Shown piece by piece: positions 1 through 8,257 of a DNA stretch of 20,740 bases (the first letter of the stretch is position 1; every line of letters starts with the position of its first letter). Made by a program: the position numbers and the translations under genes. The stretch is from JANWXR01 sp033577755. GTDB taxonomy: Bacteria; Chloroflexota; Anaerolineae; Anaerolineales; UBA6663. The notes under the pieces were generated by a model, which was given only the letters and a program-made list of their open reading frames with translations, was not told where the DNA came from and did not search any database. Location: positions 1 through 20,740 of the forward strand of contig JAVQXV010000042.1 of the NCBI GenBank assembly GCA_033577755.1. The letters run 5' to 3'.

Positions 1-3000
1 CGTTCGGGCAATCGCCCGGAGTGGATGATCCTGACCGTCCTGCCCGTCATCCCGCCCGACTTGCGCCCGATGGTGCAGCTGGATGGCGGCCGCTTCGCGA
101 CCAGCGATCTGAACGACCTCTATCGTCGCGTGATCAACCGCAACAACCGTCTCAAGCGCCTGCTTGAATTGGGCGCGCCGGACGTGATCGTGCGCAATGA
201 GAAGCGCATGTTGCAGGAGGCGGTGGACTCGCTGATTGACAACAGCCAGCGCGGCAAGATGCTCAGCCGCCGGGGCCGTCGTGAACTCAAGAGCCTGAGC
301 GACATGCTCAAGGGCAAGAAGGGTCGCTTCCGCCGCAACCTGCTGGGCAAGCGTGTGGATTACTCCGGCCGTTCGGTGATCGTCGTCGGCCCGACGCTCA
401 AGCTGCATCAGTGTGGCCTGCCCAAGACGATGGCCTTGGAGTTGTACCGGCCGTTCGTCATCGCCAAGCTTGTCCAGTACCAATACGCCTCCAACGTCAA
501 GGGCGCCAAGCGCTTCATCGAGCGCGAACGGCCTGAGGTCTGGGAAGTGCTTGAAGAGGTCATCAAAGAGCGCCCGGTGCTGCTCAACCGCGCCCCCACG
601 CTGCACCGGTTGGGCATTCAGGCGTTCGAGCCAATCCTGGTCGAAGGGAAGGCCATCCAGATTCATCCGCTGGTCTGCACGGCGTTCAACGCTGACTTTG
701 ACGGCGACCAGATGGCCGTGCACGTGCCGCTGAGCCAGAAAGCGGTGCAGGAAGCGCGCGAGCTGATGCTTTCGACCACTAACCTGCTAAAGCCCGCAGA
801 CGGTGAGCCGATCGTCGGCCCATCGAAAGACATGGTGCTCGGCGTCTATTACCTCACCTTCTGGCATCCGACGCAGACGCCAACAACCTGGCGCACCTTC
901 GCCGACATGGACGAGGTCGAGATGGCCTATAGCCTGGGCCATGTGAGCCTCCATACCAAGATCAAGCTCATGACCACTACGTGGTTCAATGAGAAGCACG
1001 AGCGTTACGCCCGCCCACAGAAACGCCTGCTAGAGACTACAGTGGGCCGGGTGCTCTTCAATCGCGTGCTGCCGGAGGAGATGCGCTTTTATAACGATGT
1101 GCTCGACAAGAGCGGCCTGCAAAAACTGGTAGGCAAGTGCTACCAGGTCGTCGGGCCGGAACGCACCACCGATATCGTAGATGAGATTAAGAACATCGGC
1201 TTCAAGTACGCCACCCGTTCCGGCGTTACCATCGCCATCTCCGATCTGAGCGTACCTCAGGAAAAGTACCTCATCGTGGAGCGCGTGCTTGCTGAACAGC
1301 AGGAGCTGGAAAGGATGTATCAGCGTGGCCTGTTGACCCAGCAGGAACTTGACGAGCGGGTGATTGATATGTGGAGTAAGGCACGCGATGAAGTCGCCAA
1401 AGCCGTTGCCGCCAACCTCGACCCGGCCGGCCCGCTGGCGATGATGGCCAAATCCGGTGCAACCAAGGGCGGCTTCGGCCCGATCTCGCAGCTGGCCGGC
1501 ATGCGTGGCCTGATGGCCGACCCGTCCGGCCGCATCATCCCGCTGCCCATCCGTTCCAACTTCCGCGAGGGCCTGACCACGTTGGAGTACTTTATCTCCA
1601 CACATGGCGCACGCAAGGGTCTGGCCGACACGGCCCTGCGCACGGCTGACGCCGGTTACCTGACGCGCCGTCTGGTGGACGTAGCCCAAGACCAGATTGT
1701 CACCGAGCACGATTGCGGCACAGAAGGCGGTATTTGGGTGCGGCGCAAAGACGATGTGGCCGGTCAGTCGTTTTACGAGCGCATCCTCGGGCGCATGGCG
1801 GCCAGCGATATTACGGACATCAAAACAGGGGAACTGATCGTCGCCCGCAATCAGATGATTGAAGAGTCACAGGCGCAGCGTATTGCCTCTTCTCCCATTG
1901 AGCAGGTTTACGTGCGCAGCCCACTCACCTGCGCTACCGAGCGAGGCCTGTGCCGATTATGCTATGGCCGTGATCTGGGCCGGGGGCGGCTGGTAGACAT
2001 CGGGGCGGCAGTTGGCATCGTGGCTGCACAGTCCATCGGCGAACCGGGCACGCAGCTCACCTTGCGCACCTTCCACACCGGCGGCGTGGCAGCAGGCGGT
2101 GATATCACCACCGGCCTACCGCGCGTCGAGGAGCTGTTCGAGAGCCGCAAGAAGCCCAAGGGCGAGGCCATCATCACCGAAATTGACGGCGTGGTGGAGA
2201 TTATCCGCTCGGAGAAGCCGGGTGCACCGCGATTCGTCAGAGTCGTTGATGTTGCAACAATGCAGGATGAATACGAGGTGCCGGGCAACTGGTCCATCAA
2301 AGTGGAGAACGGCCAGATGGTCAACACCGGCGATGTGCTGGCCACGCGCGGCGAAAGCGAGATCGTCGCCACTCACGGCGGCAAGGTTAAGCTCAAGGAA
2401 CGTTCGCTGGTGATTACTTACGAGCGGCGTGAGGAGCAGGAATATGAAATCCCCTCTTCGATGCGTATCCTGGTAGTGGATGGCCAGCGCGTCAGGGCCG
2501 GCGATGCGCTGACCGAAGGCGCCCTCAACCCACACCGCATCCTGCGCATCCTAGGCCGCGAGGCCTGCGAGCTGTACCTGCTCACCGAAATCCAAAAGGT
2601 CTATCGGGCACAGGGCCAAAACATCAACGATAAGCACTTCGAGGTCATCATCCGCAAGATGCTGGCGAAAGTGCAGATTACACGGCCCGGTGATACCGAC
2701 TACCTGCCCGGCGAGCTGGTAGACCGCCTGCGCCTGCAGCGCGAGAACGAAGCGCTGGTGGCCGAGGGCAAGTCGCCGGCAGCAGCGGTTCCGGTGCTGC
2801 TAGGCATAACTAAGGCTGCGCTCAATACCGACTCCTTCCTGAGCGCCGCCTCCTTCCAGCACACCATCAAGGTGCTGGCGGGTGCGGCCATCGAAGGCAA
2901 GGTTGATCCGCTGGTGGGCCTGAAGGAGAACGTGATCATCGGCAAGCTCATCCCGGCCGGCACCGGCTTCTGGGCTTATCACCCTTCTAAAGCCGACAGT

Positions 3001-3042
3001 ACCCCGCAGACCAACGGTAACGCTTCCGGTGAGGCTGCCTGA
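1..3042 (+). CDS. rpoC: DNA-directed RNA polymerase subunit beta' (5'-truncated by window edge)
   Basis: Largest catalytic subunit of RNA polymerase. The reading frame is open from base 1, so the gene starts upstream and about 1013 codons are present of roughly 1400 expected. Seen in order: the WMILTVLPVIPPDLRP and DYSGRSVIVVGP blocks, then the catalytic Mg-binding NADFDGDQMA at 688-717 with its three Asp. Next comes the bridge-helix/trigger-loop region around GARKGLADTALRTADAGYL (about 1600-1670). The C-terminal zinc site is formed by DCGT plus CATERGLCRLC (about 1711-1965). The C-terminal block FQHTIKVLAGAAIEGKVDPL is also present. The family-typical tail ends in a poorly conserved Asn/Ser/Gly stretch before TGA. 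No internal break is seen. rpoB would be expected just upstream, outside the window. A stem-loop follows the stop within 30 bases. Confidence 0.98.
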   Translation, partial: RSGNRPEWMILTVLPVIPPDLRPMVQLDGGRFATSDLNDLYRRVINRNNRLKRLLELGAPDVIVRNEKRMLQEAVDSLIDNSQRGKMLSRRGRRELKSLSDMLKGKKGRFRRNLLGKRVDYSGRSVIVVGPTLKLHQCGLPKTMALELYRPFVIAKLVQYQYASNVKGAKRFIERERPEVWEVLEEVIKERPVLLNRAPTLHRLGIQAFEPILVEGKAIQIHPLVCTAFNADFDGDQMAVHVPLSQKAVQEARELMLSTTNLLKPADGEPIVGPSKDMVLGVYYLTFWHPTQTPTTWRTFADMDEVEMAYSLGHVSLHTKIKLMTTTWFNEKHERYARPQKRLLETTVGRVLFNRVLPEEMRFYNDVLDKSGLQKLVGKCYQVVGPERTTDIVDEIKNIGFKYATRSGVTIAISDLSVPQEKYLIVERVLAEQQELERMYQRGLLTQQELDERVIDMWSKARDEVAKAVAANLDPAGPLAMMAKSGATKGGFGPISQLAGMRGLMADPSGRIIPLPIRSNFREGLTTLEYFISTHGARKGLADTALRTADAGYLTRRLVDVAQDQIVTEHDCGTEGGIWVRRKDDVAGQSFYERILGRMAASDITDIKTGELIVARNQMIEESQAQRIASSPIEQVYVRSPLTCATERGLCRLCYGRDLGRGRLVDIGAAVGIVAAQSIGEPGTQLTLRTFHTGGVAAGGDITTGLPRVEELFESRKKPKGEAIITEIDGVVEIIRSEKPGAPRFVRVVDVATMQDEYEVPGNWSIKVENGQMVNTGDVLATRGESEIVATHGGKVKLKERSLVITYERREEQEYEIPSSMRILVVDGQRVRAGDALTEGALNPHRILRILGREACELYLLTEIQKVYRAQGQNINDKHFEVIIRKMLAKVQITRPGDTDYLPGELVDRLRLQRENEALVAEGKSPAAAVPVLLGITKAALNTDSFLSAASFQHTIKVLAGAAIEGKVDPLVGLKENVIIGKLIPAGTGFWAYHPSKADSTPQTNGNASGEAA

Positions 3043-3067
3043 TCCTGCGTCGCGATGCTCTCAGACG

Positions 3068-3104
3068 ACGACACGCCGTTCCCGAAGGAACGGCGTGTCG
3101 TTTC
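3068..3104 (+). terminator. Stem-loop terminator after rpoC
   Basis: A perfect 15-bp inverted repeat (3068-3082 with 3087-3101) closes a CGAA tetraloop, followed by only a short TTT. It begins 26 bases after the rpoC stop. The T tract is weak, but the stem is long and GC-rich. It lies between convergent genes, so it may stop transcription from either side. Confidence 0.75.
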
Positions 3105-3125
3105 CGATGTGCGAGAGCCGTTAAG

Positions 3126-3214
3126 TGTGCACGCAAAACATGTCAGCCGCACCCTGAGCGGAGCGAAGCGCAGTCGAAGGGGCGGCACATTACCTGACAA
3201 CCTTTGCGTGCACA
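3126..3214. repeat. Nested inverted-repeat element with CCCTGAGC...GTCGAAGGG core
   Basis: Outer arms of 12 bp match perfectly (3126-3137 TGTGCACGCAAA with 3203-3214). Inner arms TGTCAG (3141-3146) and CTGACA (3194-3199), and GCCGC (3146-3150) with GCGGC (3182-3186), continue the symmetry. The centre (3152-3181) starts CCCTGAGCGGAGCG and ends CAGTCGAAGGG. From memory, this core resembles an intergenic repeat common in several environmental bacterial genomes. It has no coding capacity of its own and could be a small non-autonomous repeat or a second, bidirectional terminator in the rpoC/prfB convergent gap. Confidence 0.6.
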
Positions 3215-3258
3215 CGCCGTTAACGGACAGGTGGAAGGTCGGACGGGGTGGTGGGAAA

Positions 3259-4348
3259 TCAGCCGTTGCCCACCTGCGAACGCAGGTAGGCCTCGATAAA
3301 GCCGTCCAGGTCGCCGTCCAGAACTTCATCGGTGCGGCTCGTCTCGAAGTCGGTGCGATGGTCTTTGACCATCTGATAGGGGTGCAACACGTATGAGCGG
3401 ATTTGCTGGCCCCATTCCGCCTTGACGCGCTCGCCCTTGAGCGCGGCGATCTCCTTCGCCCGCTCTTCTTCGCGTAGGGCGAGCAATCGCGCCCGCAGCA
3501 CCTTCATGGCGTTCTCCCGGTTCTGGGTGAGGGAGCGCTCGTTCTGGCAGGTGACCACCAGGCCGGTCGGCAGGTGGCGGATGCGGACGGCGGTGGCGTT
3601 CTTCTGCACGTTCTGGCCGCCCGCGCTGGAGGCCCGGTACGTCTCGATCTCGATTTCGTTGGGCAGAATTTCGATCTCGCCGATGTCCTCGACTTGCGGA
3701 TAGACCTCGACAGAGGCAAATGAGGTATGTCGCCGATGGGCCGAGTCGAACGGCGAGAGCCGTACCAGGCGATGCGTGCCTTTCTCGGCCTTCAGATAGC
3801 CATATGCATAAGGGCCTTCTACGCCGAGCGTGACGCTTTTGATGCCGGCTTCCTCTCCCTCGCTCAGGTCGAGCACCTCCGTTTTGAATTTGCGCTTCTC
3901 GAGCCAGCGCTGGTACATGCGCAACAGCATGGCGACCCAGTCCTGCGCTTCGGTGCCGCCTGCACCGGCGAAGATGGTGAAAATGGCGTTATCGCGGTCG
4001 TGCGGGCCGGACAGCAGAGTCTCCAATTCCAGTTTGGTGAGGCGCTCCTCCAGCCGCGCAACTTCGGTCTCCAGCTCGGCGCGCAGCGACTCGTCGCCTA
4101 GGCGTGCCAGCTCTAGGGCATCGGCCAGGCCACGCTCGACCTCACGCCAAGCGGTCAGCTCGTCGCGCACCTGCGCCAGCCGGCGCATGAGGTTCTGCGC
4201 CGTTTGCGGGTCGTTCCAGAGTTGTGGGTCGTGCGAGCGGGCCTCCAGCTCGGCCAGCTGTTTCTCCTTGTTCGGCAGGTCAAAGACGCTCCAGGAGCAT
4301 GCGAGTTTTTTCGTTGAGGGCATTGAGGCGAGAGATTAGGTCTTCCAT
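3259..4348 (-). CDS. prfB: Peptide chain release factor 2, expressed through programmed +1 frameshift
   Basis: Recognises UGA/UAA stop codons and triggers peptide release on the ribosome. The gene is split across two frames. ATG at 4348-4346 begins a 22-codon segment (MEDLISRLNALNEK...LLERL) that ends at an in-frame TGA (4282-4280). Slipping +1 on CTT-T-GAC continues as DLPNKEKQLAELE to the stop at 3259. The joined product is about 362 residues, against 365 in E. coli. The SPF stop-codon-reading tripeptide lies near residues 198-200 and the catalytic GGQ near 243-245, both with the E. coli spacing to each other. No clear Shine-Dalgarno precedes the ATG; the leader is pyrimidine-rich. ftsY ends 52 bases upstream on the same strand, so the two probably share a transcript. 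A pipeline reading one frame would wrongly start it at 4323. Confidence 0.95.
4279..4291 (-). promoter_or_regulatory. prfB: prfB programmed +1 frameshift site (GGAG CGT CTT TGA C)
   Basis: On the minus strand the bases read GGAG-CGT-CTT-TGA-C: a Shine-Dalgarno-like GGAG, a three-base spacer, the slippery CTT, then the TGA stop followed by C. This is the arrangement of the E. coli prfB site, including the spacing. It is the known autoregulatory switch in which low RF2 slows termination at UGA and allows the shift. Confidence 0.93.
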
Positions 4349-4400
4349 AAAATCAGAGAAGAAAGCAGGTAAAGAAGGAAAGAGGGGAAAACGGGTTTGC

Positions 4401-5324
4401 CTAGTTTCCTTCGTTGGCTTCCTTTCCCGTTTCCAAAAGTCCGTCCACGAACTTGACGGCGTCAAACTCTGCGAAGTCGTCGAAGTGCTCGCCCGTCCCG
4501 ACGAACAGGATGGGCAAGCCTAGCTCACGCCGGATGGCGAATGCCATTCCGCCTTTGGCCGAGCCGTCGAGCTTGGCGAGGATGACGCCGGTCAGGCCGC
4601 CGGCCTGGTGGAAGCCGTGCGCCTGTGACAATGCGTTCTGGCCTGTGACGGCGTCCAGCACCAGAAGGCTCTCATGTGGTGCGCCCGGCAGCGCCTTGCC
4701 GATGACGCGCATCACCTTCTTCAGTTCCTCCATCAGGTTGAACTTGGATTGTAAACGGCCGGCCGTGTCCACAAGCAGAACATCCACCGATCGTGCCCGT
4801 GCGGCCATCACCGCATCGTAAGCCACTGCGCCGGGGTCGGCGTTGGGCTGGCCGGCGATGACCGGGATGTTCAGGCGGTTGCCCCATTCCGCCAGCTGGT
4901 CTATCGCCGCTGCGCGGAATGTATCGGCTGCCGCCAGCATCACCGCTTTGCCCTGACGCTGGAAGTAGCGGCCCAGTTTGGCGGCGCTGGTGGTTTTGCC
5001 GGAGCCGTTGACGCCGACCAGGGCAATCACGGTTGGACGGTGGCAGAGCTGGAGTTTACGGTTCTCACCTAGGAGGGCAACGAGTTCCGCTTTGAGCGAC
5101 CGTTTGAGCGCCTCTGCCCGGATGATGCCCTCCGCCGTAGCCCGGCCCTTGAGACGGGAAACCAGCTCGGCGGCCAACTTTGCCCCGACATCTGCCTGGA
5201 TGAGGGTCGCTTCCAGTTCATCCCACGTGGCTGCGGTGATATCCGTCTGCCCCAGCAGTGTGGCAACCCGGCCGAAAACGGCGTCGCGCGTTTTGCTTAG
5301 ACTGTCGCGTAAGGATTTGAACAT
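4401..5324 (-). CDS. ftsY: Signal recognition particle receptor FtsY
   Basis: SRP receptor GTPase that docks ribosome-SRP complexes at the membrane. The chosen ATG at 5324 (MFKSLRDSLSKTRDAVFG) gives 307 residues. An upstream ATG at 5366 in the same frame would lie upstream of the -10 box. Helical N domain about 1-95, then the GTPase motifs: P-loop GVNGSGKTT (104-112), DTFRAAA (134-140), DTAGR (186-190) and AKLDG (250-254, where TKLDG is more usual), followed by the GSAKGG loop. The long acidic A domain of E. coli FtsY is absent, as in many non-proteobacteria. A TATAAT sits 9 bases upstream of the ATG, so the mRNA may be nearly leaderless. prfB follows after 52 bases. Confidence 0.96.
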   Translation of the reverse strand: MFKSLRDSLSKTRDAVFGRVATLLGQTDITAATWDELEATLIQADVGAKLAAELVSRLKGRATAEGIIRAEALKRSLKAELVALLGENRKLQLCHRPTVIALVGVNGSGKTTSAAKLGRYFQRQGKAVMLAAADTFRAAAIDQLAEWGNRLNIPVIAGQPNADPGAVAYDAVMAARARSVDVLLVDTAGRLQSKFNLMEELKKVMRVIGKALPGAPHESLLVLDAVTGQNALSQAHGFHQAGGLTGVILAKLDGSAKGGMAFAIRRELGLPILFVGTGEHFDDFAEFDAVKFVDGLLETGKEANEGN

Positions 5325-5333
5325 CGGCGCCGG

Positions 5334-5342
5334 ATTATAACA
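5334..5342 (-). promoter_or_regulatory. ftsY: ftsY extended -10 promoter element
   Basis: On the minus strand the sequence reads TGT-TATAAT, a consensus -10 hexamer (5339-5334) with a TGn extension. Only 9 bases separate it from the ftsY ATG, which implies a transcript with a leader of a few bases or none. No good -35 is seen at 16-18 bp, in keeping with an extended -10 promoter. Confidence 0.6.
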
Positions 5343-5358
5343 TCGCGAAACGGATGAC

Positions 5359-5387
5359 TTGGACAATGCTTCGGCGTTGGCTATAAT
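5359..5387 (+). promoter_or_regulatory. coaW: Sigma70-type promoter for the coaW operon
   Basis: TTGGAC (5359-5364) and TATAAT (5382-5387) are separated by exactly 17 bp. Expected transcription start is near 5394, giving a leader of about 15 bases with no clear Shine-Dalgarno before ATG 5409. It lies back to back with the ftsY -10 element, so the two RNA polymerases would compete for the same 84-bp region. Confidence 0.75.
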
Positions 5388-5408
5388 GCCGCTGACCTGG
5401 AAAAACAG

Positions 5409-6242
5409 ATGTTAACTCGAGCAGCAATTGACTTTGGCATCACCAACACGGACGCCGTAGCCGAAACCGGTTCCGGCCGGCGCTTTTGGACGCGACCTTC
5501 GCGGGGCGAACCTACGCCTGAACTCGTGGTGGAAATTCTGACCGAGGGCGGCCTCAAGCTGGAAGACCTGCGTCAACTGGCTGTGACCGGAGGCCGGCAC
5601 CGGCATCTGCCACCCTGGATCGGCGACTGCGAAATTGTGAGCGTAGGCGAGATTCCGGCGATTGGACGAGGCGGCCAGATGGCCGCCGTAGAAGCCGGCT
5701 TGAATGCCGATGACCGCCTGCTGGTGGTCAGCGCCGGCTCGGGAACGGCGGCGGTTTTTGCGCACGGCGATTTGTATCAGCACGTTAGCGGTTCGGGCGT
5801 AGGTGGCGGCACGTTGCTCGGCCTTAGTCGTCTGTTGCTGCACACCGTTGACCCGGCGGAGATTGATGCGCTAGCCCTGGCCGGTGACCCCAACGGCGCA
5901 GACCTGGCACTGTCCGACGTGGTCAGCGGCCCCATCGGCAGCCTGCCGCCGGATGCGACGGCGGTTAATTTTGGGCGCGTCGGCAAATATGATATCCCCG
6001 TCAGCCGCAACGACCTGGCTGCGGCCCTGGTCACCTTGGTTGGCCAGGTCATCGGTGTGACGGCCATCAATGCGGCGCGGGCGCGCCAGGCCGAGCACAT
6101 CATCGTCATCGGCCATCTGCTCGATATGCCCAGCCTGCGGCGCGTGTTAGAGCGCGTGGGCGAGTTCTACGGTGTGGTGCTGACGCCGGCCCCCAATCCC
6201 GGCTATGCCACAGCCATCGGCGCCTTGCAGCATCTCGCCTGA
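5409..6242 (+). CDS. coaW: Type II pantothenate kinase
   Basis: Phosphorylates pantothenate with ATP, the first committed step of coenzyme A synthesis. The 277 residues align by eye along their length with the Staphylococcus aureus/eukaryotic Fumble-type kinase. There is an N-terminal phosphate motif AAIDFGITNTDAV (family DxGGT), an ITGG-like VTGGR, and the adenosine-site VSAGSGTAAVF. The signature SGSGVGGGTLLGLSRLL, a GDPNGADLALSDV segment, ATAVNFGRV and a C-terminal GYATAIGAL follow. The first motif is unusual (DFGIT rather than DAGGT). Type II enzymes are generally not feedback-inhibited by CoA, unlike type I CoaA. It has its own promoter and is followed after 17 bases by the glycosyltransferase. 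Confidence 0.88.
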   Translation: MLTRAAIDFGITNTDAVAETGSGRRFWTRPSRGEPTPELVVEILTEGGLKLEDLRQLAVTGGRHRHLPPWIGDCEIVSVGEIPAIGRGGQMAAVEAGLNADDRLLVVSAGSGTAAVFAHGDLYQHVSGSGVGGGTLLGLSRLLLHTVDPAEIDALALAGDPNGADLALSDVVSGPIGSLPPDATAVNFGRVGKYDIPVSRNDLAAALVTLVGQVIGVTAINAARARQAEHIIVIGHLLDMPSLRRVLERVGEFYGVVLTPAPNPGYATAIGALQHLA

Positions 6243-6259
6243 CCTTAGCGATTGCCTTC

Positions 6260-7246
6260 ATGACCCTTCGACCCAGATACTCCATCGTTGCACCCGTCTT
6301 CAACGAGGAAGAAGGGCTGGCGGAGTTCTATCGCCGCACCGCTGCTGTGATGGATCAGCTCGACGGCGAATGTGAGCTGGTGCTGGTGTTCGATGGCAGC
6401 CGCGACCGCTCGCCGGAAATCGGCCGGGAGTTGCGTGCCCGCGACCCGCGCGTGAAAATCATCGAATTCGCCCGCAACTTCGGCCACCAGATCGCCATCA
6501 CCGCCGGCATTGACTACGCCGAAGGCGACGCCGTCGTCATCATCGACTCCGATTTGCAAGATCCACCCGAAGTTATCTTCGACCTGGTCGCCAAATGGAA
6601 AGAGGGTTACGAGGTCGTTTATGCTCAACGCCGCAGCCGCGCCGGCGAGACCTTCTTCAAGCTTTTCACTGCCAAGCTGTTCTATCGCCTGATTGACCGG
6701 ATGGCCTCGATTGACATCCCGCGCGACACCGGCGACTTCCGTCTGATTGATCGCAAAGTGGTGCTGGTGATGCGCCGGATGCGCGAGCATCACCGCTTTA
6801 TGCGGGGACTGAGCGTGTGGGTCGGATTCAGGCAAACCGGTGTACTCTATGACCGACACGAGCGTTATGCCGGCCGTACGCAGTATCCGCTGCGCAAGAT
6901 GCTCAAGTTCGCCGGCGACGCCATCACCGGATTCTCGTACGTGCCGCTCCAACTGGCGACGACGGCAGGCTTCTGGATCTCCGGTATGGCTCTGGTGGGC
7001 ATCGTCGTCGTGGCCGTGCTGCGTCTGTTCGACCAGGACTTCTTCTACGGCCAGGCGACCACGCTCATCTCGGTGCTGTTCCTCGGCGGTGTACAGCTCA
7101 TCTTTCTCGGCATCATCGGAGAGTATCTGGGCCGCATCTATGACGAAGTGAAGAACCGCCCGCTCTATATCGTGCGCGAAGCGCCGCCCAAACCGCCCCT
7201 TGAAGAGAACGTCCCGGCAGGGCAAGGTGACGTGGTAACGAGGTGA
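6260..7246 (+). CDS. Membrane-anchored family 2 glycosyltransferase (GtrB/DPM1-like)
   Basis: Probably transfers a sugar from a nucleotide donor to polyprenyl phosphate at the inner face of the membrane. The 328 residues hold a GT-A domain (YSIVAPVFNEEEGL at about 7-20; metal motif DSDLQDPPE at about 96-104; DTGDFRLIDRK; HHRFMRGL; the YPLRKM segment). Two transmembrane helices follow (about 232-252 and 270-290), with a cytoplasmic tail ending EYLGRIYDEVKNRPLYIV. This is the layout of GtrB and bacterial DPM-like enzymes. The usual VDDGS motif reads VFDGS here (Phe44 replaces the first Asp). It follows coaW by 17 bases without a Shine-Dalgarno, and its stop overlaps a GTG that could start moaC. 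The donor sugar cannot be told from sequence. Confidence 0.88.
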   Translation: MTLRPRYSIVAPVFNEEEGLAEFYRRTAAVMDQLDGECELVLVFDGSRDRSPEIGRELRARDPRVKIIEFARNFGHQIAITAGIDYAEGDAVVIIDSDLQDPPEVIFDLVAKWKEGYEVVYAQRRSRAGETFFKLFTAKLFYRLIDRMASIDIPRDTGDFRLIDRKVVLVMRRMREHHRFMRGLSVWVGFRQTGVLYDRHERYAGRTQYPLRKMLKFAGDAITGFSYVPLQLATTAGFWISGMALVGIVVVAVLRLFDQDFFYGQATTLISVLFLGGVQLIFLGIIGEYLGRIYDEVKNRPLYIVREAPPKPPLEENVPAGQGDVVTR

Positions 7247-7287
7247 AATTTCTCGCCCGGCTGTCATATTGCCTTGTCAGCATTCAC

Positions 7288-7761
7288 ATGTCGCTCTCTC
7301 ATCTCGATGCCGAAGGTAATATTCGAATGGTGGACGTAGGTGATAAGGCCGATACGGAACGGCTGGCCGTCGCCGCCGGCGAAGTGCGCATGAAGCCGGA
7401 GACGCTCGCCCTGATCCGCGCCGGCGCCCTCAAGAAGGGCGATGTGCTGACGACGGCGCAGTTGGCCGGCATCCTGGCCGCCAAACGCACCGCCGAGCTA
7501 ATTCCGCTCTGCCATCCGCTGCCGCTCACCCACATCGAAGTCAACTGTGAGTTGAACGATGACCTGCCCGGCGTGCTCATCACCGCCCGCGTGCGCACCA
7601 CCGGCAAGACGGGCGTAGAGATGGAGGCGCTGACCGCCGTCAGCATCGCCGCGTTGACCATCTACGACATGGCGAAGGCCGCCGAGAAGACGATGCAGAT
7701 TACGAATGTGCGCCTGCTTGAAAAGCATGGCGGCAAGAGCGGCGATGTTGTATTCGCATAA
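7288..7761 (+). CDS. moaC: Cyclic pyranopterin monophosphate synthase MoaC
   Basis: Converts the 3',8-cyclo-GTP product of MoaA into cyclic pyranopterin monophosphate in molybdenum-cofactor synthesis. ATG 7288 gives 157 residues starting just before the family's usual LSHLDAEGNIRMVDV opening. A GTG at 7243 overlapping the preceding stop would add 15 residues and is less likely. Seen: GDVLTTAQLAGILAAKRT, the active-site IPLCHPLPLTHIEV, KTGVEMEALTAVSIAALTIY and the terminal HGGKSGD loop. Length and motifs are complete. No moaA is present in the window. The next Moco gene, the MoaD-MoaE fusion, is separated from it by the RHH/retropepsin pair. Confidence 0.95.
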   Translation: MSLSHLDAEGNIRMVDVGDKADTERLAVAAGEVRMKPETLALIRAGALKKGDVLTTAQLAGILAAKRTAELIPLCHPLPLTHIEVNCELNDDLPGVLITARVRTTGKTGVEMEALTAVSIAALTIYDMAKAAEKTMQITNVRLLEKHGGKSGDVVFA

Positions 7762-7887
7762 GTTTTCGCTTTTGGGTCGCGATATTCTCGTCGGCCTGCT
7801 TTGGAAAAGACTTTGGGCGGAGTTGGGCTATCGTTGAGTATTGTGAGTCGTAAATTCCAGTTGGGTTGAAAAGGTAAGGAGAGCGCC

Positions 7888-8256
7888 ATGAGCACTGGGA
7901 TCGAAATTCGCCCCGACCTGCTGAACAGCCTGCGTCAGGATGCGGAGCGGCAGGCGCGGAGCGTGAGCGACCTTGTCAACGAAGCCGTTGAGGGTTACCT
8001 CCGTGAGCGTGACCGTAAGAAGCTGGAGGCCGAGGCTGCCGCCCTTACTACGATGCATGCCGAATTGAAGCAACGCTATCTTGGCCGGTGGGTGGCAGTA
8101 CACGAAGGCCGGGTGATTGATCATGACCAGGAGTTGGCTCCGCTCTACGCTCGCATCCGGCGACTCTACCCGCGGACTGCCGTGCTCATGCGCCAGGTAG
8201 AAGAAGAGCCTGAGCGTGATTTGATTATCCGATCGCCGCGAGTCGAACGTGACTGA
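7888..8256 (+). CDS. Ribbon-helix-helix protein with DUF5678-type C-terminal domain
   Basis: A 122-residue protein of unknown function. Residues about 4-40 (IEIRPDLLNSLRQDAERQ, then SVSDLVNEAVEGYL) have the strand-helix-helix pattern of Arc/MetJ/CopG DNA-binding proteins. The charged helix after them leads into a segment RYLGRWVAVHEGRVIDHDQE that resembles DUF5678 as I remember it, ending EEEPERDLIIRSPRVE. It has one of the few strong ribosome-binding sites in the window (AAGGAG at 7876-7881, six bases before ATG), after a 126-base gap, so it may be transcribed separately from moaC. It is coupled to the retropepsin-like gene. An antitoxin- or autoregulator-like role is an inference from the fold and gene order. 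Confidence 0.8.
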   Translation: MSTGIEIRPDLLNSLRQDAERQARSVSDLVNEAVEGYLRERDRKKLEAEAAALTTMHAELKQRYLGRWVAVHEGRVIDHDQELAPLYARIRRLYPRTAVLMRQVEEEPERDLIIRSPRVERD

Positions 8257-8257
8257 G

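Noticed and set aside
4259..4348. Sequencing error or pseudogene to explain the prfB frame break
   Set aside because: The break falls exactly at CTT-TGA-C after codon 22 with a GGAG three bases before CTT, which is the known programmed site, and the rest of the gene is intact.
6245..7267. 340-codon open frame on the minus strand opposite the glycosyltransferase gene
   Set aside because: Its translation has no recognisable motif, and the plus-strand gene has complete GT2 motifs. High GC leaves long antisense frames open by chance.
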